Source of the DNA: Humitalea sp038323655
GTDB taxonomy: Bacteria > Pseudomonadota > Alphaproteobacteria > Acetobacterales > Acetobacteraceae
Direction of reading: 5' to 3'
NCBI GenBank assembly: GCA_038323655.1
Contig: JBBQHE010000176.1
Location: 1 to 9,551, forward strand
Length of the DNA stretch: 9,551 nt
The notes under the pieces were generated by a model that worked only from the letters and a program-made list of their open reading frames with translations, had not been told where the DNA came from and made no database searches. Shown piece by piece: positions 4,753-9,551 of this stretch (position 1 is its first letter; the number at the start of each line of letters is the position of its first letter). Position numbers and translations under genes: made by a program.

Positions 4753-7371
4753 ATGGCTCTCAACGAACTCCGCGCCGACCGGCCCCTTGGGCGCGACGCG
4801 GCCCCCGTCAATGCTCCCGCTCCCCCGGCGCCCAAGCCGGCCCGCGCGCGGCGATTGTCCCATCCGCTCGGGCTGTTCGGCTGGCTCTGGCGTATCGGCG
4901 TGGTCCTGGCCGGCACGGTGATCGTCGGCGGCGGCGTCGCGGCCTTCGCCTTCTACAGCGCTGCGACCCAGGACCTGCCCGACTACCAGTGGATGACCAC
5001 CTACGAACCGCCGCAGATGTCGCGCATTTACGCCGCCGATTCGCGGCTGATGGCGGAACTGGCGACCGAACGCCGGGTCTTCGTGCCGATCGCGGCCATT
5101 CCGCAGCGGGTGCAGCAGGCTTTCGTCTCGGCCGAGGACCAGAACTTCTGGTCCCATGGCGGCGTCGATCCCATCGCGATCCTGCGCGCGGCACTGGTCA
5201 ATGTGGAAAACCTCGGCACGGGCAGGCGGGCCATCGGCGCCAGCACCATCACCCAGCAGGTCGCGAAGAACATGCTGGTCGGCAGCGACCGCACCATGGT
5301 CCGCAAGCTGCGCGAGGCGATCCTGGCTGCGCGGATCGAGGACGCGATGCCCAAGTCGCGCATCCTGGAAATCTACCTGAACGAAATCTTCCTGGGCGCC
5401 CAGGCCTATGGCGTCGCCGCCGCGGCGCAGCAGTATTTCTCCAAGCCGCTGGATGACCTGTCCATCGGGGAAGCCGCCTTCCTGGCCGCCCTGCCCAAGG
5501 CGCCGAACAACTACAACCCCATCCGCTTCCCCGATGCCGCACGCACCCGCCGCGACTGGGTGATCGACCGCATGGCCGACGATCGTGTGATCACCGCCCA
5601 GGAAGCCGCCACTGCCCGCGCCGAACCGCTGGTCGCCCGCCCGAGCCGCCGGCCCGACTTCGTGCCCGTCGGCCAGTATTTTACGGAGGAAGTGCGCCGC
5701 GAACTGGTGACCCGCTTCGGCGTGGACCAGACCACCATGGGGGGCCTCGTCGCCCGCACCAGCCTGGACCCGCGCATGCAGGCCCAGGCCGAGGCCGCCC
5801 TGCGCCAGGGCCTCTTCGCCTATGACCGCCGCCGCGGCGGCTGGCGGGGCCCGGTCGCGAAGATCTCGGCGCTGCAGACCGAATGGCTGCCGCAACTGGA
5901 ACAGACCATGCGCCCGCCCGGCGCCCTGCCGGAATGGCGGGTCGCCGTGGCGCTGGATGTGCGTGACCGGGAAGCCCGCATGGCCTGGCTCGATCGCCCG
6001 GACCCGCGCGCCGCACCCCAGCCGCAGACCATGACCCTGCCCTTTGACGAAGTGCAGCCCTGGGCGCGCCCCGTTTTGCGCGACGGACGCCTCGGCCCCC
6101 CGCCGCGCCGCATGCAGGATGTGCTGGCCCCGGGCGACGTGGTGCTGGTCGAGGTCATACCCGCCGTCGCGGCCGTGCCACCGCGCACCCCGGCCCGCCC
6201 CGAACGCCTGGCCCTGCGCCAACTACCGGCGGTGGAGGGCGCGCTGGTCGCGCTCGACCCCAATACCGGCCGCGTGCTGGCCATGGTCGGCGGGTTTTCC
6301 TTTGAACGCTCCTGGTTCAACCGGGCGTCGCAGGCGATGCGCCAGCCGGGATCGTCGTTCAAGCCCTTCGTCTATCTGCCGGCGCTGGAGCTAGGCATCC
6401 CGCCCAACCAGCGGTTGCTGGATGCGGCGGTCGAAATCCAGACCGGCCAGGGCGTCTGGCGGCCGGGCAACTACGGCGGTGCCGCCGGCGGCGGTTGGGT
6501 GACCATGCGCTCTGCCATGGAACGCTCGCTGAACCTCGTGACGGTCCGTCTCGCGCAGGAGATCGGCATGGACCGGGTGGCCAGCACCGCCGCCCGCTTC
6601 GGCGTGATCGACAACATGCCGCGGTATCTCGCGATGGCACTCGGTTCGGGCGAGACGACCGTGCTGCGCATGGCCGCGGCCTACGCCAGCTTCGCCAATG
6701 GCGGCAAGCGCGTGGAACCGACGCTGATCGACAGCGTGCAGGACCGCTTCGGCCGCCTGGTCTGGCGCCCGGAAGCCCGGACCTGCCCCGATTGCGCCGC
6801 CCGAGGCTTCGACCAGGGGCCACCGGCGCTAACCGACGGCCGGCGCCAGATCGTGGACCCGATCGCCGCCTTCCAGATGACCAGCATCCTGCAGGGGGCG
6901 GTGCAACGCGGTACCGGCAGCAGGGCCGGGGCAGGGCTCGGCCGCCCGGTCGCGGGCAAGACCGGCACAACCAACGACTACATGGACAACTGGTTCGTGG
7001 GCTACACGCCCGACCTCGTGGTCGGCGTCTGGGTCGGCTACGACGATCCGCACAGCCTGGGTGACGGCGAGACGGGCGGGCTGAACGCGGCCCCCATCTT
7101 CCGCGAATTCGTCGCCGCCGCCATGGCCGGCAGCCCGCCCGTGCCCTTCCGCGCGCCGCCCGGCATCGCCCTGGTGCGCATCCAGACCGACCGGGGCGAA
7201 ACCATCACCGAAGCCTTCCGCCCGGGCACCGAAAACAGCGCCCGCCCGCCGCCGGACGACAACGCCCTGTTCGGCGATGGCGGCGCGCCGCCGCTACCGC
7301 CGGCCTTCGGCAGCCCAGGCGTCGCGGCCAACCCGGGCGCCGCACAACGCAACCTGGGCGACCTCTACTGA
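4753..7371 (+). CDS. mrcA: Penicillin-binding protein 1A (bifunctional transglycosylase/transpeptidase)
   Basis: An 872-residue class A PBP that polymerises lipid II glycan strands and cross-links their peptides in the periplasm. It has a proline/alanine-rich cytoplasmic tail (1-40) and one membrane helix (about 43-69). The GT51 domain contains SAEDQNFWSHGGVD (catalytic Glu128), GASTITQQVAKN (162-173), RKLREAILAARIE (184-196), KSRILEIYLNEIFLG (201-215) and ALPKAPNNYNP (246-256). An OB-like insert of about 360-480 follows. The transpeptidase has SSFK (nucleophile Ser534, Lys537), SLN (592-594) and KTGT (736-739). A CPDC pair (Cys678 and Cys681) lies between SLN and KTGT. The C-terminus is a proline/glycine-rich tail. 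An in-frame TAG at 4741-4743 makes ATG 4753 the first possible start. All catalytic motifs are intact. It is probably a single-gene unit, separate from the operon upstream. Confidence 0.97.
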   Translation: MALNELRADRPLGRDAAPVNAPAPPAPKPARARRLSHPLGLFGWLWRIGVVLAGTVIVGGGVAAFAFYSAATQDLPDYQWMTTYEPPQMSRIYAADSRLMAELATERRVFVPIAAIPQRVQQAFVSAEDQNFWSHGGVDPIAILRAALVNVENLGTGRRAIGASTITQQVAKNMLVGSDRTMVRKLREAILAARIEDAMPKSRILEIYLNEIFLGAQAYGVAAAAQQYFSKPLDDLSIGEAAFLAALPKAPNNYNPIRFPDAARTRRDWVIDRMADDRVITAQEAATARAEPLVARPSRRPDFVPVGQYFTEEVRRELVTRFGVDQTTMGGLVARTSLDPRMQAQAEAALRQGLFAYDRRRGGWRGPVAKISALQTEWLPQLEQTMRPPGALPEWRVAVALDVRDREARMAWLDRPDPRAAPQPQTMTLPFDEVQPWARPVLRDGRLGPPPRRMQDVLAPGDVVLVEVIPAVAAVPPRTPARPERLALRQLPAVEGALVALDPNTGRVLAMVGGFSFERSWFNRASQAMRQPGSSFKPFVYLPALELGIPPNQRLLDAAVEIQTGQGVWRPGNYGGAAGGGWVTMRSAMERSLNLVTVRLAQEIGMDRVASTAARFGVIDNMPRYLAMALGSGETTVLRMAAAYASFANGGKRVEPTLIDSVQDRFGRLVWRPEARTCPDCAARGFDQGPPALTDGRRQIVDPIAAFQMTSILQGAVQRGTGSRAGAGLGRPVAGKTGTTNDYMDNWFVGYTPDLVVGVWVGYDDPHSLGDGETGGLNAAPIFREFVAAAMAGSPPVPFRAPPGIALVRIQTDRGETITEAFRPGTENSARPPPDDNALFGDGGAPPLPPAFGSPGVAANPGAAQRNLGDLY

Positions 7372-7373
7372 GC

Positions 7374-7398
7374 CCAGCCGGCCGGGTGGGCCGGCTGG
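7374..7398. terminator. Bidirectional hairpin between convergent genes
   Basis: CCAGCCGGCC (7374-7383), loop GGGTG, then GGCCGGCTGG (7389-7398) form a perfect 10-bp, nearly all G-C stem. It begins two bases after the PBP1A stop and lies ten bases beyond the end of the convergent aminotransferase gene, so it can serve both strands. No T-run follows on either side, a frequent situation in very GC-rich genomes; termination is inferred from position and stem strength. Confidence 0.7.
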
Positions 7399-7408
7399 TG
7401 GCGGGCCG

Positions 7409-8551
7409 CTACCCCGCCAGGCCCCGCAGCGCCGTGCAGACCGTCTCCACCTGAACATCGGTCAGTTCGGGGAACATCGGCAGGCTCATCACCTCATGCG
7501 CCGCGGCCTCGGTCTCGGCGCAGCCGGCGGGGCCGAGGGCGGTGCGGTTGCGGTAGGCACCCTGCTGATGCACCGGCACCGGGTAGTGGATGCCGGTCGC
7601 GACGCCCTCCGCCCGCAGCCGCGCCATCAGGGCTGCGCGTTCCGGCACGCGCAGCACATATTGGTGGAACACATGGCCGAAGCCCGGGCGCCGGGCTGGC
7701 GGCGCATAGGGCCCGCCGGCGAGTGCCGCGTCATAGGCCGCGGCGATCGCCTGGCGCCGTGCATTGGCGGCGTCCAGCAGCGGCAGCCGCACCCGCAGGA
7801 TCGCCGCCTGGAGTTCATCCAGCCGCGAATTCACGCCGACCAGGTCGCTGATGTAGCGCTCCTTCCAGCCATATTGGCGCAATGCCGCGATGCGCCCGGC
7901 CAACTCGGCGTCCGGCGTGGTCAGAACCCCGGCGTCGCCAAGCGCGCCCAGGTTCTTGGTGGGGTACAGCGAATAGGCCGCGGCATGGCCGAGCGTGCCG
8001 GCCCGCGCCCCGTCGATGCTGGCGCCATGCGCCTGGGAGACGTCTTCGATCAGTGCGACGCCGGCCTTGCGGCAGGCCTCCAGCATCGGCGCCATGTCGG
8101 TCATCTGGCCATAGATATGCACGGGGATGACGGCACGGATCGGCGGCAGACCCGGCGGCGGGTCTTCCAGCACAGCGGCCAATTCATCGGGGTCCATGGT
8201 GAAATGGTCGGGGTCGATGTCGAGCAGCAGGGGCGTCGCACCCGCCATCTCGATCGCGGCCACCGTGGCGACCGCGGTGTGGCTGACGGTGACGACGGTG
8301 CAGCCCGCGCCGATGCCCATGCCGCGCAGGATGAGGGCTATGGCATCCGTGCCATTGGCGCAGCCGACGGCGTGCTGGCCGGGGCCGGTCCAGGCGGCGT
8401 ATTCGGCCTCGAAGGCAGCACCCTCGCGGCCGAGGATGTACCAGCCCGAGGCCAGGGCGCGGGCCACCGCGGCGTCGATGGCGCCCTGTTGCGCGCGATA
8501 GGCGGCGCCGGGGTCGGCCTGGGGGACAAGGATTGGAAGGGGGGCGTTCAT
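7409..8551 (-). CDS. DegT/DnrJ/EryC1-family PLP-dependent sugar aminotransferase
   Basis: A 380-residue fold-type I aminotransferase expected to convert a keto nucleotide-sugar to an amino sugar in the cytoplasm. Family landmarks are the N-terminal ASGWYILGREGAAFEAEYA (34-52), NGTDAIALILRG (66-77, cofactor phosphate region), the SHTAVATVAAI stretch (90-100), the PVHIYGQMTDM segment (143-153), EDVSQAHGA with Asp170 (169-177), the PLP-binding Lys199 in YSLYPTKNLGALGDAG, and GVNSRLDELQAA (239-250) contributing to the partner active site of the dimer. The NLGALGDAG style is like that of sugar-nucleotide 3-aminotransferases (FdtB/QdtB type), but the position aminated cannot be fixed from sequence. 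Its ATG overlaps the stop of the upstream epimerase gene by ATGA, with GAGG seven bases before, so the two are translationally coupled. All key residues are present. Confidence 0.93.
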   Translation of the reverse strand: MNAPLPILVPQADPGAAYRAQQGAIDAAVARALASGWYILGREGAAFEAEYAAWTGPGQHAVGCANGTDAIALILRGMGIGAGCTVVTVSHTAVATVAAIEMAGATPLLLDIDPDHFTMDPDELAAVLEDPPPGLPPIRAVIPVHIYGQMTDMAPMLEACRKAGVALIEDVSQAHGASIDGARAGTLGHAAAYSLYPTKNLGALGDAGVLTTPDAELAGRIAALRQYGWKERYISDLVGVNSRLDELQAAILRVRLPLLDAANARRQAIAAAYDAALAGGPYAPPARRPGFGHVFHQYVLRVPERAALMARLRAEGVATGIHYPVPVHQQGAYRNRTALGPAGCAETEAAAHEVMSLPMFPELTDVQVETVCTALRGLAG

Positions 8552-9551
8552 ACCGGCACCTCTAGCGTATAGGCCGCGAGCCGCGGCTGGAAAAATGCGA
8601 TGCTGCGCCGCAACCCCTCGTCGAGGCCGATGGTCGGCGCCCAGCCCGAGGCTGCGCGAAAGGCGGTGTCATCGGCGTGGTAGCTGCCGATGTCGATGGC
8701 CTTGGCCTCGGGCGGGAACGTCTTGGTGACATAGGTCCCGCTGCCATGGACCGCTACCAGCGTATCGGCCAGTTCCAGCAATGTCACCGGCGGCCCGCCG
8801 CCGAGGTTGAAGTGCCGGCCGTGGCAGGCGGGCTTTTCCGCCGCCAGCAGGAAGGCCGTGGTGACGTCATCGAGGTAGGTGAGGTCGCGCATCTGGTCGC
8901 CGCCCCAGACCTCGAAGGGCTGGTCCTCGATCACCCGGCGCAGCCAGATACCGACGAAGGTTTGTCGCGCGTCAAAAATCCGCATCCGCGGGCCGTAGCA
9001 GTTGGTCAGCCGCAATGACACGACAGGGCGGCCATAGACCCGGTTTTCCAGCAGCCAATACTGTTCGCCGGCGAATTTCGACACGCCGTTGGCGTCCGGC
9101 GGGGCGATGGGGTGGTCCTCGGTCACCGGCAGCCATTGCGGCCGGCCATAGAATTGCCGGGTGGAGGCATGCACCACGATGGCCCGCGGTGCCGCCAGGC
9201 GCATCGCCAGGATCAGCCGGATCTGGGCGGTGGTGTTGATGTCCACATCCGTCGCCGGGTCGCGCTGCCCGCCGGCATGGCTGGTCTGGGCGGCCAGGTT
9301 GAACAGCACGGAAAACCCGCCGCAGGCGGCTTCCAGGTCGGCATCGCGCAGGTCGCGCCTCAGCAGCCGCACCGGCAGGCCGGCGAGGTTGGCCGGGTGT
9401 GCCGCCGACCCCGTCAGCATGGCATCAAGCACCACCACCTCGGCCCCCAGCGCCACCAGCGCATGGCACAGGCCCGAGCCGAGGAAGCCGGCCCCGCCGG
9501 TGACGAGCACCCGCCGCCCTGCCCAGAAAGCAGGGTCGGGGCAGGCGGGGT
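8548..9551 (-). CDS. NAD-dependent epimerase/dehydratase (extended SDR), 5' end beyond the window
   Basis: A sugar-nucleotide epimerase/dehydratase-like protein. The Rossmann motif TGGAGFLGS gives GxxGxxG. Numbering from the GTG at 9510 as residue 1, the active-site Thr is at 117 in HASTRQFYG, and the YxxxK position reads NGVSK (Asn141, Lys145). RLTNCYGPR (167-175) and RDLTYLDDVTTAFLLA (208-223) follow. The GTG at 9510 is not the likely start: the frame stays open to the window edge and reads PAFWAGRRVLVTGG, the usual lead-in of this family, with no start codon in those 13 codons. The gene is therefore incomplete here, lacking only a few N-terminal residues. Tyr replaced by Asn in NGxxK recurs, to my recollection, in a group of epimerase-like proteins from polysaccharide clusters. 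The protein ends 4 bases into the aminotransferase start. The likely role is supply of a keto or epimerised sugar for amination; the exact reaction is unknown. Confidence 0.9.
   Translation of the reverse strand, partial: PACPDPAFWAGRRVLVTGGAGFLGSGLCHALVALGAEVVVLDAMLTGSAAHPANLAGLPVRLLRRDLRDADLEAACGGFSVLFNLAAQTSHAGGQRDPATDVDINTTAQIRLILAMRLAAPRAIVVHASTRQFYGRPQWLPVTEDHPIAPPDANGVSKFAGEQYWLLENRVYGRPVVSLRLTNCYGPRMRIFDARQTFVGIWLRRVIEDQPFEVWGGDQMRDLTYLDDVTTAFLLAAEKPACHGRHFNLGGGPPVTLLELADTLVAVHGSGTYVTKTFPPEAKAIDIGSYHADDTAFRAASGWAPTIGLDEGLRRSIAFFQPRLAAYTLEVPV

Noticed and set aside
4672..6222. A 516-codon open frame on the minus strand opposite PBP1A
   Set aside because: It lies antisense to the GT51 domain, whose motifs are intact; its translation is low-complexity in Gly, Ala, Arg and His with no recognisable family. 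Long antisense frames are expected in such GC-rich coding DNA.
7400..7418. Second hairpin GGCGGG/CCCGCC overlapping the aminotransferase stop
   Set aside because: It is a six-bp stem that overlaps coding sequence next to the much stronger 10-bp hairpin at 7374-7398, so it is likely incidental GC pairing.
1..9551. CRISPR arrays, tRNA or rRNA genes, insertion sequences, phage genes, toxin-antitoxin or defence systems
   Set aside because: I looked for regularly spaced repeats, tRNA-like arms, transposase motifs and small paired genes and found none; all substantial non-overlapping frames belong to recognisable regulatory, metabolic, cell-wall or sugar-nucleotide families.

Overview
The window is very GC-rich DNA with long antisense open frames, codons ending in G or C, and compact gene packing. 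The gene types (a Bug/TctC-type binding protein, an alphaproteobacterial-style PBP1A, and GGGGGC-NNN-GCC hairpins between genes) suggest an alphaproteobacterium, most plausibly Acetobacteraceae (Roseomonas-like). This assignment is inference from protein style, not from a marker gene.

Left edge (1-197): non-coding and unusually rich in dyads. It holds a 60-base inverted repeat starting at base 1, two tandem three-base-loop hairpins, and a small hairpin just after the gntR stop.

Centre-left (198-4706): an FCD-type GntR regulator on the minus strand faces a four-gene plus-strand operon across a 77-base intergenic region. That region carries a double GTNNAC palindrome overlapping a TTGACA hexamer. 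The operon encodes a family III CoA-transferase, a crotonase-fold enzyme, a Bug (TctC-type) periplasmic solute-binding protein, and a short-chain dehydrogenase (SDR). The simplest reading is a substrate-inducible module in which the Bug protein captures an organic acid, the CoA-transferase activates it as a CoA thioester, and the crotonase and SDR process the acyl-CoA. No transport membrane subunits are present in the window. The crotonase lacks both canonical catalytic glutamates and the SDR lacks the canonical Ser and Tyr, so the chemistry is probably not a textbook hydratase plus dehydrogenase sequence.

Centre-right (4753-7371): a complete bifunctional class A penicillin-binding protein (PBP1A type), a housekeeping peptidoglycan synthase on the plus strand, ending at a strong 10-bp hairpin.

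Right (7409-9551): two minus-strand genes overlapping by ATGA, an NAD-dependent sugar-nucleotide epimerase/dehydratase (its 5' end runs off the window) followed by a DegT/DnrJ/EryC1 PLP-dependent sugar aminotransferase. They look like the downstream end of an amino-sugar / surface polysaccharide cluster that continues to the right.

No tRNA, rRNA, CRISPR array, insertion sequence or transposase was seen.
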